From Palaemon carinicauda (lineage: Eukaryota; Arthropoda; Malacostraca; Decapoda; Palaemonidae): a stretch of DNA of 64,000 nucleotides. Each line of letters begins with the position of its first letter. The stretch's first letter is position 1. The position numbers and the translations under genes are program-made. Shown here piece after piece: positions 12,051 to 23,999 of the stretch. The notes under the pieces are model-generated. The model did no database searches. It was given only the letters and a program-made list of their open reading frames with translations, and was not told where the DNA came from. The stretch is taken from NCBI RefSeq assembly GCF_036898095.1, contig NC_090745.1, positions 81,101,433-81,165,432 on the forward strand. Direction: 5' to 3'.

Positions 12051-13099
12051 GGAAGAAATTACATATTATAGCAAGGACACAAAAGATATAGACGAATACG
12101 TGAAATCCATAAAGAGAAAACTTGTTAACAAGGATGTAAAAAAAAAAAAAATATTGTAGAGCTAAACATAATAATTACAGAAATGAACCAAGAGCAATTG
12201 GGTAAAACGTATAGGAGAAGGGTAACAAATGATAGGAAGACTAAAGAATAGCCTTGGGTAACGAGGAAATAAGGAGAAAGATTACGGAAAGAAAGGAACT
12301 TAATAAAAAAAGAGAGAAATTAAAATATTAGGTTAGAAAAATAATTAGAAGAAAATACAATCATAAGAAGAAAGAAGTACAAATATTGGTGAAAGATAGT
12401 AGCCTATAATCTCATATGAGAAAAGAAGACCAGGGAGATAAAGATGATAAGAATAATAAACTGAGGAGAAATATAAACAAGTTAAGAAATAACAATAAAA
12501 TAAAAAGCGAGGCAATACAATTATATGGTGATAGAGGAAACTATCAGATGAAGAGCTAAAGAAGAATTGGCAAAATTCTGGAAAACAGTCTACAATACAC
12601 ATGAAAATAGGATATCAGAGATCTGGAATGAGGAAAAGGAGAGTGAATACCAGGATAATTTGAGAAGAGAAGACGACATTATAATAGTCAACGAATGTAG
12701 TATACCTGAACACCTACGGGAACATTGTGATGCTGTAATAAATGTTGAAGAGGTAATTAAACCTATGCCTGCCCCAGAAATAAACAAAGGTAAATATGAA
12801 AAATGCCTAAAACACGTAAAAAAGATGATGCAGCTGGGCCAGATTGACTAAAGCCAGACTATTATAAAGCATGATGAGAAGTGGTATATGTAAGAATACA
12901 CTAGTGAACTTTTACAAAGAGCAATTAGCTAGGAAAGAGAAGGCCAAAAGCTGGAAAGAATGCAGAACAAAAATGTTAAAAAAGAAAAATAAACCAACAG
13001 CTAAGGAATTAAGACCAATAGCACTCACAAATGTAGCATATAAAATATACATGACTTTTATCAAGGATGAAATAGAAGGAGATCTAAAAAGTAACAATG
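12051..13099 (+). pseudogene. LINE linker and start of RT domain
   Basis: A Lys/Arg-rich, stop-riddled linker (about 12180-12560) leads to FWKTVYNTHENRISEIWNEE and then TAKELRPIALTNVAYKIYM, the RPIALxNVxYKI block that opens many LINE RT domains. The sequence breaks off at 13099 where the 8-bp target of the hAT element begins. Fragments are in different frames. Confidence 0.7.
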
Positions 13100-14263
13100 C
13101 CATAGAGCAGTGGTTCTTAACCTGGGGGTCGTGACCCTCGGGGGGGGGGGTCGTTTGGGATTTTTTAAGGGGTCACAAAGGGTTCTGGAGAATAATATAT
13201 TTTTCATATACATTATACACGTATTTGAAATAGCCAGTAGGGCTTTTACCAGTTTGATGAGTACAACACTGATCACAAGTTGGGTGTTCTGCTGCACATT
13301 AACCATAGCCAGTGTTACCAAAATAGCGTTAAATTCCCATTATAGCTCAATCGGATACTTCTCCAAGTCACGTGATACGTGACGTGAATAACGTGATATC
13401 TCTGACGCCCTGCCATTGGTCAGCGGCCATGGGTGGGAGGGCTGCAAGGTGAACGAAATTTACATTATCCTCACCTTGTTTCATTAATGATCGTACATAC
13501 GCGTCTCCCTGAGTCCATGCTCATTGCATACTGATCAGTTCTGAGCTAAAGTTGAAGAGAGAGACAAATGTGTCGCTCTGGCGGCTCATCAGTAGGGACT
13601 GTGAGACTGCAGCCACCCCAGTGAATTTCTAGGATTCATGAAAACAGTGTTAATTTATTTATGTTTGGCTATCATTCACATGAAAATACCTATTCTCATA
13701 TAATTATATATAAAAAATACTGCAAAACAATGAGGAAGTACGTAAATTATTTACTATTTAATTTGAATCGTTGAGAGTAAGGGGGGGGGGGGGGAGAAAG
13801 GGGGAGGCTTCCCGCGGCGGGAAGGAGGGCGTGGGCAGCCTACGCAGTCTAGTCTCAGCTGTTGTTATGATTGGGTGAGTGTTCTTGCGAGATCAAATGA
13901 AATACTGATTAATGTTTACATTGCACGCTAGGCATTTTTTTTTTCTTTTAGGAGAAATTAGTATACAATTATCAAGAAATAATTTCGCTATAGCAATTAG
14001 TATATAGAAATTAACATAAGCTTGACAGTTTTGTAATATGAATTGTAATATGGTCATGGTTACCAGTTAGGTAAGTTAAGTGGCCCTGTGAAACGTCATT
14101 ACTTATTTCTCCAACTTCCTTTATTATGGGCGCCTAACAACGTTTTTTTTTCATATTCTTTTCACGTTGCATTACCTTTTCCATCTTTTACTTTTTCTGC
14201 CTGCGAGATCTGAAACTAGATTTCCTTTTTTTTCCAGATACTCTGTCGTTTCCTTTTTGCACT

Positions 14264-16038
14264 ATGTCTGCAAAGAAACGTATGTACAATGAAGCCTTTC
14301 TCAAGATGGGTTTCACAAGCATTATTCAGAACTCAGTGGTTAAGCCGCAATGTGTCATCTGCAGCAAAGTTTTGAGTCACGAAAATATGAAACCAAGCAA
14401 GCTGAAGATCCATTTTGAGTCCTGTCACAGCCATTTGGGGGACAAAAACTTGGACTATTTCAAGCAAAAAGAAGCTGCCCTGAAGGCCAGTCGCATCGAT
14501 TTCACTGGTCACTTTGCTTGTCAGAATAAAGCAGCATTGCTCTAAAAATTGCTAAGACCAAGAAATCTCATAATATTGGCAAAGACTTGATTAAGCCTTG
14601 CATTCTGGAAGCAACGAAGGTAATTCTTGGAGAACAGCAGGCAAACAAGATGAGGGCTATTTCCCTTTCGAATGATACAGTCAGGAGTCGGATCTCGGAC
14701 ATGAGTGACGATATTATGCTGCAAGTAGTGGCTGCTGTGAGGAGTAGCCCAGTCTATTCATTGTAACTGGACGAGTCAACGGATGTTGCTTTATGTTCCC
14801 AACTTATTGTTTATGTTCGTTACCTTGACGTGGAAGTTATGAAGAGGAGTACCTATTCTCTGAACCACTGGCCACAACCACTCATGGAAAAGATATTTTC
14901 AAAATCCTTGAAGCCTTTCTCCTTAAGCACGAACTAGGTTGGGACGCACTTGTTGGAGTGTGTACAGATGGAGTTCCTTTTATGGCCGGCTGCAAATCGG
15001 GCTTCAAAGCCTTCATGAAGAATGCCGCTCCACATGTCTCTTTCACTCACTGTATGCTTCATCGGTATGCTTTGGCAATGAAGACTCTCCAACCTGGACT
15101 TCAAGAAGTGCTTACTGACGTTGTAAAGATTGTGAACCATATACGAGGAAGTGCAACAACTTCAAGGATTTTTAAATTGCTATGTGAAGAAATGGGTGCT
15201 GAATTTTCTGTTCTACTATTTCATACAGAGGTACGTTGGCTCTCACACGGCAAAGTTTTAAATCGCGTGCTACAATTTCGCGAAGAAATAACAATGCTGT
15301 TGGAACGTGGTCATACGGCAAAGGAGAATCTTCTTCATGAAAAGATGCAGGATGATTGTTTTGTAACAAAGGTTGCCTACTTGGCAGATTTCTTCTCGGA
15401 AGTAAATTCTCTGAATACTTCAATCCAAGGAAACGTTACAATGATGCACACAGCTCGGGACAAAGTGGCAGCGTTCAAATCCAAGATTCAACTTTTACCA
15501 GAAAAGAGTTCAGGACGGTGACATCGCTTTCTTCACGGAGATGATGACTCTCCTGGGTTCCATGCCAGATGCTGAATGTAGTTCCGTGAGGGGATCTCCA
15601 CTCATCTTTTGGCAGTAAATGACGCCATCGAAAGTTACTTTCCAGGACTAAACGACCGCTGTACTGATGCGTGGATCTATAGACCCTTTTCAGTAAAGGA
15701 TAGTGCCATCAGTGATACTGATGTTGCTGCTAAGGTAGAATTTTATCAAATTCGTGAGGATTCTCAGCTTAAAACTCGATTTTGCGGAACAAGAGCTCCC
15801 AACATTTTGGGCAAAAGTGAAGGACTACTGTCCTATTCTCTCGATGCGTGCATTAACCATGTTGATTCAGTCCCCGTCAACCTACCGGTGCGAGGTTGGA
15901 TTCTCAGCAATGGTTGCACTGAAAACGAAGGCACGCAATAGGCTTGTCATCGATGCTGACATGAGGTGTTGCCTATCGAACACTGGTCCTCGCTTTGATA
16001 GACTTATGGCTGCAAAACAATTTCAACCATCACACTGA
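14264..16038 (+). pseudogene. hAT transposase (ZBED5/SCAND3-like), broken
   Basis: The first frame starts MSAKKRMYNEAFLKMGFT and carries a zinc finger: CVICSKVL, then HFESCH (CxxC and HxxxxH spacing as in BED fingers). After a frame change come DESTDVALCSQL preceded by an in-frame TAA (about 14764), then [15 protein letters not shown] and [10 protein letters not shown], then [14 protein letters not shown]. The C-terminus reads YRCEVGFSAMVALKTKARNR and DMRCCLSNTGPRFDRL, the hAT dimerisation region. These blocks match the ZBED5/SCAND3-like hAT transposase branch. At least three frameshifts or stops (about 14544, 14764, 14890-14950, 15520-15750) disable it. Confidence 0.88.
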
Positions 16039-16061
16039 GTGAATGAGAAGTAGGTGCTAGG

Positions 16062-16318
16062 TTTTGTATGGTGTTGAATAGTTCTTTGGAATTGATAATT
16101 TTATGGCATTTGTAAAGGCTATGTAAGTGGAATTTTTTCAAGGTTTTTGTTCTGTGGTCTTTCCAATAAAATTGTATAGGAGTAAACCATTTTGTATGAT
16201 GTTGAATAGTTCTTTGGAATTTATAATTTTCTGGCATTTGTAGAGGCTAGGAAAGTGGAATTTTTCAAGGTTTTCGTTCTGTGGTGTTTACAATAAAATT
16301 GTATAGGAGTAAACCATG
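16062..16318. repeat. 129-bp tandem duplication with two AATAAA signals
   Basis: The block starting TTTGTATG at 16062 recurs at 16191. Each copy contains AATAAA (16165-16170 and 16292-16297), so the presumed polyadenylation signal of the hAT transcript is duplicated. Confidence 0.88.
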
Positions 16319-16455
16319 GTCTTCCTGTATTTTTTTTTACTTGACCCTTTGACAAGGTTCATTATTTCCAAATCTATTATAGGGGGTCATAATAATACTC
16401 TGATTAGTCCCGGGGGGTCATGGGATGAAAAAGGTTAAGAACCACTGCCATAGAG

Positions 16456-16830
16456 GATAGTCAAGCTGGATTTACAGAGAGAGGAGGGATTAAGGATAAT
16501 ATATTCATTTTACGGTACGTGGTCGAAGAAACTTTCAAAAATAAGAAAAAAAACTCATAGTGGCCTCTTTAGATTTCAAAAAAGCTTTTGACTCCATAAA
16601 AAGAGAAGCACTGATAGAAATATAAAAAAAAAATACAAAGTACATGCCAGTTTAATAAACTCTATAGCTGGAGTATATGTGGGAGACTCTACTACATTAG
16701 ACATAGAGGAAAAGTAGAACAAAAAAGTGAGCGTGAGTAGTGGAATAAAGTAAGGCTGTGCTGGCTCTACATTGTTCAAATTAATTACTTATCTGAATAT
16801 AAAACACGTAGAAAAAGGAAGTTAATGGTT
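16456..16830 (+). pseudogene. LINE RT, middle blocks
   Basis: Immediately after the hAT target duplication the LINE resumes with SQAGFTERGGIKDNIFILRY, then VASLDFKKAFDSIKREALIE (the catalytic aspartate block of RT), then GVYVGDSTTLDIEEK. A run of A near 16545-16555 and another near 16622 shift the frame. It ends where a short interspersed repeat is inserted. Confidence 0.78.
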
Positions 16831-16831
16831 T

Positions 16832-17453
16832 CAAACCGCTAGAGAGTTATGGGGGTCCTTTAACTGACCAGACAGTACTACATAGGACCCTTCTCTCTGG
16901 TTACGGTTCTTTCTCTTTGCCTACACAGACACCGAATAGTCTGGTCTATTCTTTACAGATTCTCCTCTGTCCTCACACACCTGACAACACTGAGATTGCC
17001 AAACAATTCTTCTTCACCCAAGGGGTTAAAAATTAACTACTGCAATGCAATTTTTCAGTGGCTACTTTCCTCTTAGTAAGGGTAGAGGAGACTCTTCAGC
17101 TATGGTAAGCAGCTCTTCTAAGAGAAGGACACTCCAAAATCAAACCATTGTTCTCTAGTCTTAGGTAGTGCCATAGCCTCTATATCATGGTCTTCCACTG
17201 TCTTGGGTTAGAGTTCTCTTGCTTGAGGGTACACTCGGGCACATTTCTATCTAGTTTCTCTTCCTCTTGTTTTGTTAAAGTTTTTATAGTTTTTATAGGA
17301 AATGTTTATCTTAATGTTGATACTATACTTAAAATATTTTATATTTCTTTATTTCCTTTCCTCACTGGGCTATTTTCCCTGTTGGGGCCCCTGGGCTTAT
17401 AGCATCCTGTTTTTCCAACTATGGTTGTTGCTTAGCATTTAATAATAATAATA
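16832..17453 (+). mobile_element. Short interspersed repeat with (TAA)n tail, copy 1
   Basis: This copy is the reverse complement of the repeat at 17797-18440 over most of its length. Shared marks include the tract around GGGCTATTTTCCCTGTTGGG and the tail TTAATAATAATAATAA at about 17438-17453. Composition and tail suggest a SINE-like or LINE-tail-derived retroposon. I recall the same sequence as abundant in palaemonid shrimp transcripts, but cannot search. No protein-coding potential is evident. Confidence 0.7.
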
Positions 17454-17460
17454 AGAAAAG

Positions 17461-17795
17461 AATATTATAAAGTTAGTATCATCTTTTGCTGATGATGTCC
17501 TAGTGTTTGCTGAGAGTATAGAGGATGCTGAATCGAACTTAAGGAAAGTGATAGATATAGGAAAGCAATGTGGTTTAGACATAAATAGAGATAACAGGAG
17601 CTTTCGTATATATAATATGAAGGGGAAACCAGATAAAAAAGAGGGAATAAGAATAGAAAACAATATTAAATACCTAGGTATCAAGGTAGATGAGAGTAGA
17701 AACATGCTCAAAACACAAAAAAGTTATATGAATGTTAAGGCACAAAGATTATAGCAAATCTTACATACTCAATCATAGAAAAAAGTTGCAATAAA
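17461..17795 (+). pseudogene. LINE RT, catalytic FADD block
   Basis: The frame reads LVSSFADDVLVFAESIEDAE, followed by LRKVIDIGKQCGLDIN and IKYLGIKVDESRN. FADD is the xxDD catalytic block of the RT, and YLGI follows at the normal distance. It continues the RT interrupted at 16830 and is bounded on both sides by the opposite copies of the short interspersed repeat. Confidence 0.82.
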
Positions 17796-17796
17796 A

Positions 17797-17801
17797 TACT
17801 G

Positions 17802-17833
<32 letters not shown>

Positions 17834-18440
17834 GCTACAACCCTAGTTGGAAAAACAGGATGCTATAAGGCCAGGGGGCCCAACAGGGAAAATAGCCCAG
17901 TGAGGAAAGGAAACAAAGAAAAATAAAATATTTTAAGAACAGCAGCAACATTTGAATAAATATGTCCTATATAAATTAAAAAAAAAAAAACTAAAACAAA
18001 ACATGAGGAAGAGAAATTAGATAGAATAGTTTGCCCGAGTGTACCGCCAAGCAAGAGAACTCTAACCCGAGACAGTGGAAGACAGAGGCTATGGCACTAC
18101 CCAAGACTAGAGAATAATGGTTTGATTTTGGAGTGTCCTTCTCCTAGAAGAGCTACTTACCATAGCTAAAGAGTCTCTTTTACCCTTAACAAGAGGAAAG
18201 TAGCCAGTGAACAATTACAGTGCAGTAGTTAACCCCTTGGGTGAAGAAGAATTGTTTGGTAATCTCAGTGTTGTCAGGTGTATGAGGACAGAGGAGAATC
18301 TGTAAAGAATATGCCACACAATTCGGTGTATTTTTAGGTAAAGAGAAAGAGCCGTAACCAGAGAGAAGGATCTAATGTAGTACTCTCCAGCAGTAGTATC
18401 TCAACGGGCGACTGGTGCCCTGGCCAACCTGCCAACCTAG
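17797..18440 (-). mobile_element. Short interspersed repeat with (TAA)n tail, copy 2
   Basis: It begins on the plus strand with (ATT)n at about 17803-17832 and AAGCTACAACCCTAGTTGG, and is the reverse complement of copy 1 over about 600 bases. With copy 1 it makes a tail-to-tail inverted pair separated by about 350 bases of older LINE sequence. The 5' end includes a segment (about 18390-18440) missing from copy 1. Confidence 0.7.
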
Positions 18441-19216
18441 GGAAAACATACTGGAAAAGTATAGCACTATCTTCTATGTTGCATGGAACAAATGTAATGA
18501 ACTTAACGGAAATCTAAATTGAAAAGTTGCAGAAAATTGAGAATGGAGGGTATAGAAGGATATTAGGGGGTGTAAAGAGTACAGCAATTGTAGCCTTGAG
18601 AGGGGATTTAGGAGCATCTGCTATGAAAACAAGGGTAATGGATAGAAAGCTGAGGTACCTTAATAACATTCATGAGGGAGAGAAAGACATACTCGCAGCA
18701 ATAGTCAATGATATGGAAGAAAAGGAGACAAAGTGGTGAGTGCATGTGAAGAAGTATGCTGAAGAATGTGGAATGGCGATGAGAGAAGTCAAGAGATGTA
18801 CGAAAGAGGTCATAAGGAGGAGAACAAGAGAATGGGTCACAAACAAATGGAGGGGTGAAATGGAGTGCAAGGAGTCTAATATTTTATAAAAACTGGAAAA
18901 GTGAAATCAAAGAGGAGGAACTGTATAACATATTTTCGTCAATCATATTATTCAGAACAAGAACAAACACATTGGGCTTCAATATAAAAAAATCAGACAC
19001 CAAGGTAGAAATATAAACTTTGTATTCTGTGATATAGAAGAGAATGATAACCACTTCATATTATGTTGTCCACAGTATAATGATAAACAAAGTGAAGCAA
19101 TAGAGCTCCAACAAGCATACGAAGAAAATAGTGCACAAACAGTTGGAAAATTACTTTTCTGTAAAGAAAACATTGAACATAAGAAAATTGTACTACAACA
19201 AATGTGGATGAAATGA
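18441..19216 (+). pseudogene. LINE C-terminal region
   Basis: Reading frames here give YRRILGGVKSTAIVALRGDL, MKTRVMDRKLRYLNNIHEGE and, near 19030-19090, FCDIEENDNHFILCCPQYND. The last resembles the H-x3-C-C region found at the C-terminus of many LINE ORF2 proteins. The tract is broken by several stops. It is the last recognisable piece of the split LINE. Confidence 0.65.
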
Positions 19217-19640
19217 GAAAAAAACTAGTGAAAATAAGGAACACATAAAACTAAAAGACACAAGAGGCGCAGATTCAAAGGCGAAGCCTCGACCTAAGGA
19301 TTTTAAGGATTTAGGATTTAAGGATTTTAATAGCTAGCGCTTGAACTTAAACTTGAGACCACCCACAGTTTCCAAAGGCGTATGGAATTTATGTGTATGT
19401 TTACTTGCACTTCGTAAGTACATTGAATTTTCACAACGCCCTCGTGAACTTTGTAGCAAGGCCAATGTTATCTAAGGTCAAAAAAAGAACAAAAAGTATG
19501 CAGAGAGCAAGAAAAAAGAACCAAGAAGAGAGGGAAACATAAAAAAGAGCACAAGGCAGGAACATTCTAACTAAAACTCTGGCAGCAATAACAGACCGCT
19601 GGCAACTCATAACTTACTTACTTTACTTTACTTTGATGGC
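19217..19640. other. No gene seen
   Basis: It contains a short irregular repeat of AAGGATTTTA/AAGGATTTAG near 19295-19330. Nothing else is recognised. Confidence 0.45.
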
Positions 19641-21260
19641 TGCTTTTCCGGTCTCATACAGCAGGGGAACCCCACTCTCTACAGGACCTCCACCAACTCG
19701 GTTTACCTTGTTCGTTCGGAGTATTTAACGTTTCATATCGCGTATTGTCAAAAGACTGATGAATTAAGAAAGTCTTCAGTTTCCTCTTGAAAGTCTTAAT
19801 GTCTTCAATCATTCGAATGTTTCGTGGGTGCATATTATATAGTCTCAGGGCCGCATATTTAAAGGCCCTAGAGCCTAAAGTAGACATAAATCTAGGTTCC
19901 AACAGTTTGAAGCCATCTATAACTATTCTCGTGTCGACACGATTTGTTGGCTGCGCAATATGTAGCAATTCTAAGTATTTTGGACTCCCGGTTCTGATAA
20001 CTTGGTGGGTTATTGTACATATTTTAAATTCAATTCTCGCTTTAATCGGCAGCCAGTGTAAATCTATTAGTATAGGGGTGATCCTTTCTCAAGGTGAGAC
20101 ACCTTTTATCAGTCTTGCTCCTCTGTTTATTATGTTTTGTAATTTCTTAAGTTGTACTTTTGGTAAATTGTAATAGATAGAGTTGCAGTAGTCAATCCTG
20201 GTAATAACAGTTTATCACAAGTTTCTTTACAGAATTTTCGTCCAGGTACTTTTTTTATAAACGCGATATTTCTTAGGTGATAGGCTAACCAGCAGTTTTT
20301 ATTACATTATTTATTTGGGCATTTAGAGACAGGTTACAGTTCAGAAATACACCTAGATCTCAAACTTTACTGGATATCGGCACCGTGTCATTATTTATGT
20401 TTATTTGAATATCACCTAAGTTTCTCACACTGTTTCTCTTGCCCACCACCATGAATTCCGTTTTGTTCTCGTTTAATTTTAGTTGTTTAAATGTCATGCA
20501 TTCTCTAACACTATCAAGGATTCGGTTTAGAGTTTTAGTAGTGTCATGTATATCATTTATGGAGAAGTAAAATTGTGTGTTATCTGCAAATAGTTTAAAC
20601 TTCACGCCATGCCTTTATAGCATTTTCGATTGACCAATAGTATAGATGCAGAATAAGATTGGGCCAAGTAGGCTACACTCCCATGGGGTACCCCTCTGTT
20701 TAAAAGGTTCATATGATGAATAAGAGTTTCCAATTTGTTCACAGTAATCTCTACCAACTAAGTAGTCTTTTATGTATTCGAATGCTTGATCTTCAACGCC
20801 GATGAACCGTAGATCATTTAGTAGCAGTTCATGCACCACTATCAAAAGCATCACTTAGATCGAGCAGTATTAAGATACCACATTTATTTTCATCTATCAT
20901 TTCTGGCATATCATTTACAACAGAGCAGATGGCTGTCTCCGTAGAGTATAGTTTTCTGTAAGCAGATTGTTTGTCAGGCAAAGCTTCTATTACTTCTAAG
21001 CGGCTGACTAGTTGTTCAAGAATTACATATTCAAGCACTTTTGAGACAAAGGATAGATTTGAAACAGGTCTATATGAGCTTAATTTCTGGTAGTCCAGTG
21101 CATTTTACAGAACTGGTGTGACTTTAGCCATTTTCTCAGATTTAGAAAACTTACATTTGCTATTTTCATTATTATTTCGGCTAGACTAGAAAAGTCTCTC
21201 TCTCCCCAATTACTTCAGATATTGGTTTAAATACCTCGTTTAGGGAGCCTTCGTGTAGAA
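19641..21260 (-). pseudogene. L2/CR1-like LINE ORF2, 5'-truncated
   Basis: On the minus strand the text runs SSYRPVSNLSFVSKVLEYVI, then LPDKQSAYRKLYSTETAI, ILILLDLSDAFD (first catalytic aspartate), FKQRGTPWECSLLGPILFCI (a damaged GxPQGSxLGP block), KFKLFADNTQFYFS (xADD block with the second Asp replaced by Asn), LNENKTEFMVVGKR and, towards the C-terminus, FGSRAFKYAALRL-type residues at about 19860. The order is that of CR1/L2-type RTs. Frameshifts, stops and the FADN change make it inactive. It begins inside the RT N-terminus and ends near 19641, so it is 5'-truncated as is usual for LINE copies. Confidence 0.8.
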
Positions 21261-23630
21261 ATAAACAATAAAAAAGTACAAAGTAAGGTTTTTATAATAA
21301 TGTTATTGTGATTTTTCTACAAAAAAAAAAAATATTGTAAATCTTTGTGAGCTCATAAACTAAAAACATTCTTATTCACACGGTACAATTTTTATCATTT
21401 ATTGTTCAATTTTAGAGAAAGATATAATTGAAAAGATGAATAAAAATCCCCTAATTCCCTGTGACAGAATTTTTATTTCCGTTTACTTCTTTTACGATTA
21501 TTTTGCGTCTATACGAGCAAAAGAAAATCATAAAAAAGGAAAACTAATATTATGTCACACAGAATTAGTCGTTTTATAAAGTAGTTTTTATGGTATGATT
21601 TTTCATACAATTGGTGTCATAATAGTGGAGAAAAATTTAGCAATTTTTTTAATCATGTTTTTTGTTAATAAACCAAAAAGCTTTTGATCAAATGACTTGA
21701 AAATTTTATATGATGACGGTATTATATATGTCTAAACCATATAGAGAAATATTGTATTTTGAATAATTCGAAAAAAAAAATATGCAGGACATATCGGACG
21801 TTCGTCCCCCTAAGGAAAAGTTAGACGTTTGTCAGCTCGACGAAAGAAATGGAAAGGGCCTACACCATCGCTAAACGTTATTAGTAGAAGATAGGGCCTA
21901 TCTAACTTGAACTACATAATTGTGATGGGGTAATATGCTATACCAAGAACTGAAATATCCAAGACATTCCGTGAATAAAGAGCAACCGGTTGGTTGGGTA
22001 TAAAATTTTCAAAACGCTTTTTGCCCTCCTCCTGTTTATCTTATCCTATCACAGCTTTCATACACATATAACCTAACTTTAAAGAGAGCTATCAAATAGA
22101 TGCAAGTCTTCCTACTAACCTGTGTCACTGTAGGCTATATGGACATGGACCATGTTACCCTAAATCCTTGTAGTGAGGAAATTAAAAAGTAAGTATGATT
22201 TTAGTTAAAAAACGAACAAAGTCTAGACACACGCACGAGGAATCAAAGTAGCTTAATGTAACAAAGATCCTATACTGTTTTTTCTACTGTAATAATTGAT
22301 AGAACGTGTATTTAAGAAAGTCTTATAGAATAGATTATAGTCTTTGGATTCAGCTTTACAAAGCTAACGTTTACAGGAATAGAAATAAACAATATAATAG
22401 ATTATATTTTGATCTGTGTATCTAAGCCGTAATTTCCGTAATAGCAAACCAAATCAAATGGATATTAAGGGGGAACAGAATCCTTTAGTTGGCTGACTGA
22501 CGTGAAAATATTTCGGAGTTTCATAGTGAATTGGTGACTAGTCATGTCATGACAGTCTTCTGAATTCAGAATTTCAGTAGTCCTGAGTAAAGTTCCAATA
22601 TTTCTTCGTAACAGAAAAGTAGAGCATAAACATGCGTGTAGAATAATATGTATTATTCTAAACATATCAAGCTCATTTGTTTTGTGCACATTGAAGGGTG
22701 GTGTTGATAAATGAACAACATTGTTATGCCAATGAGACTTTGGTGTATACGTTTCAAAAGGTGACTGAATTACCCACTTGACTGCGAGTCTGTGACTTGA
22801 CAGTTTTGACGACAATAACCACTTGGCATCCCCAAGAATAGGCCGAAGCCATTTTCTGTAACCTGTCGATTATACTGTGACACTTCGTATTCTTTGTCGA
22901 ATGTCATATTCTACTACATTTTCTTGATACTGACTGTTTAATTTTGTGTTGTTTGTTTCATTTTTATTGTGAAGTGCAAAACTAGCATGCTGCCTACCAC
23001 GGTACTCGATAGGGTAATCCTTAACCGGCATGATATTCCTGTGGAAGATGCTTGAAAGCTGTCTCTGCTGGTCACTTCTGTTTCGTTTAGGTAAGTATTT
23101 GTGTGCACATTAGGCATTACCTCATTTTTACTATTGCGTATTGTGAATGAAATAAGATGTAGCCTATCATAGTCCTGTTTCGTTGTGGTAGCCAAAGGTA
23201 AATGCTGTATGTTGAATGACAGGTAAATTCTAAGAAAACGAGATTTTTTGGTAAAGACTCCTCCCATGCGTTTGTGAATGAAAAAAAAAAAATTGTTAGA
23301 ATTCTTGTTGATTTATTGTATTGTGATCTTGTTATCTTAAACTATCTTTTCCCTATTACCACCACATGTATCCAAACACTAAATGTCGTTCACCGACGTA
23401 CGTAGTTGGTGGGTAAAATTATAGAATAGTACATTAAACGGTTTGTAGATTATAAGAGGTATGTGGTGTATTTTGTGGTCTTTTGAACGTAACAGATAAT
23501 GATTTCGGTAAATATATGATACCTGCTAGCCAAATACATGAGCCATATATTTTTCCTACTCGTTATCTTCTGTTCTATCCATTTCTGACCTTGATTGTTT
23601 GGCCATACCACCCATTCATGAGATTCTGGA
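21261..23630. other. AT-rich stretch with unrecognised minus-strand frames
   Basis: Two open minus-strand frames (22465-22815 and 22938-23267) have a less AT-driven composition than their surroundings and could be pieces of one decayed protein. I recognise no family, catalytic motif or splice structure. The remainder is AT-rich and featureless. Confidence 0.35.
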
Positions 23631-23639
23631 CCCCCTTAT

Positions 23640-23955
23640 ATAAAGACAATTATGGCGGACAGCAGTGGGAAACCGTGATTTTTTCGGTGGGGGAAATGTC
23701 ATAAAAGAGTGATTTAAAGCAATAATTATGGTCAAAAATGCTAAATAAGGAGGTATTATTTTACTGTATTACAGGGCAATGTAACCTAGGAAAAAAATTA
23801 GTTTTTCCTATAGAAAAAATATCGCTCTTCGAAAATGACACTCGTTCCTGTCGCCGCAAATGAATAGTTTCAGAAATATATATATCTATATCCTACAATT
23901 ATGGGGGACCCCCGGTGGGAACTTGGGGGTTTTGGGTGGGGAAAACATACTGGGG
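23640..23955. repeat. Diverged direct repeat
   Basis: The phrase ACAATTATGGCGGAC...GTGGGAAAC...TCGGTGGGGGAAA at about 23645-23697 recurs in diverged form as ACAATTATGGGGGAC...GTGGGAACT...TGGGTGGGGAAAA at about 23896-23945. Confidence 0.6.
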
Positions 23956-23999
23956 AAACTATGTATAATGGTAAAACAAGCCTTTTCTTCTCTATACAT

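Larger units (their letters stand above)
13108..16447 (+). mobile_element. hAT DNA transposon with TIRs and 8-bp TSD
   Basis: The element starts CAGTGGTTCTTAACCT and ends with its exact reverse complement AGGTTAAGAACCACTG, a 16-bp TIR. It is flanked on both sides by CCATAGAG (13100-13107 and 16448-16455), an exact 8-bp target duplication typical of hAT. It contains a BED-finger transposase pseudogene and runs of G (about 13140-13151 and 13782-13794). The 3340-bp length is that of an autonomous hAT, but the transposase is broken. It is inserted in the RT region of an older LINE. Confidence 0.95.
11640..19216 (+). mobile_element. Old LINE split by three later insertions
   Basis: Fragments of one non-LTR element lie in order on the plus strand: endonuclease (about 11640-12050), linker and RT start (12567-13099), RT middle (16456-16830), FADD block (17461-17795) and C-terminal region (18441-19216). 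The gaps are filled by a hAT element (13108-16447, flanked by its own TSD) and by two opposite copies of a short interspersed repeat (16832-17453 and 17797-18440). The RT text resumes across the hAT: CAATGCCATAGAG before it, then GATAGTCAAGCTGGATTTAC (QAGF block) after the duplicated CCATAGAG. All parts carry stops and frameshifts. Confidence 0.85.

Noticed and set aside
13108..16447. Domesticated ZBED5-type host gene
   Set aside because: Perfect TIRs, an 8-bp TSD and several frameshifts show a decayed transposon copy.
22465..23267. Conserved host protein on the minus strand
   Set aside because: No recognisable domain, start context or splice sites, so it is described only as unrecognised frames.
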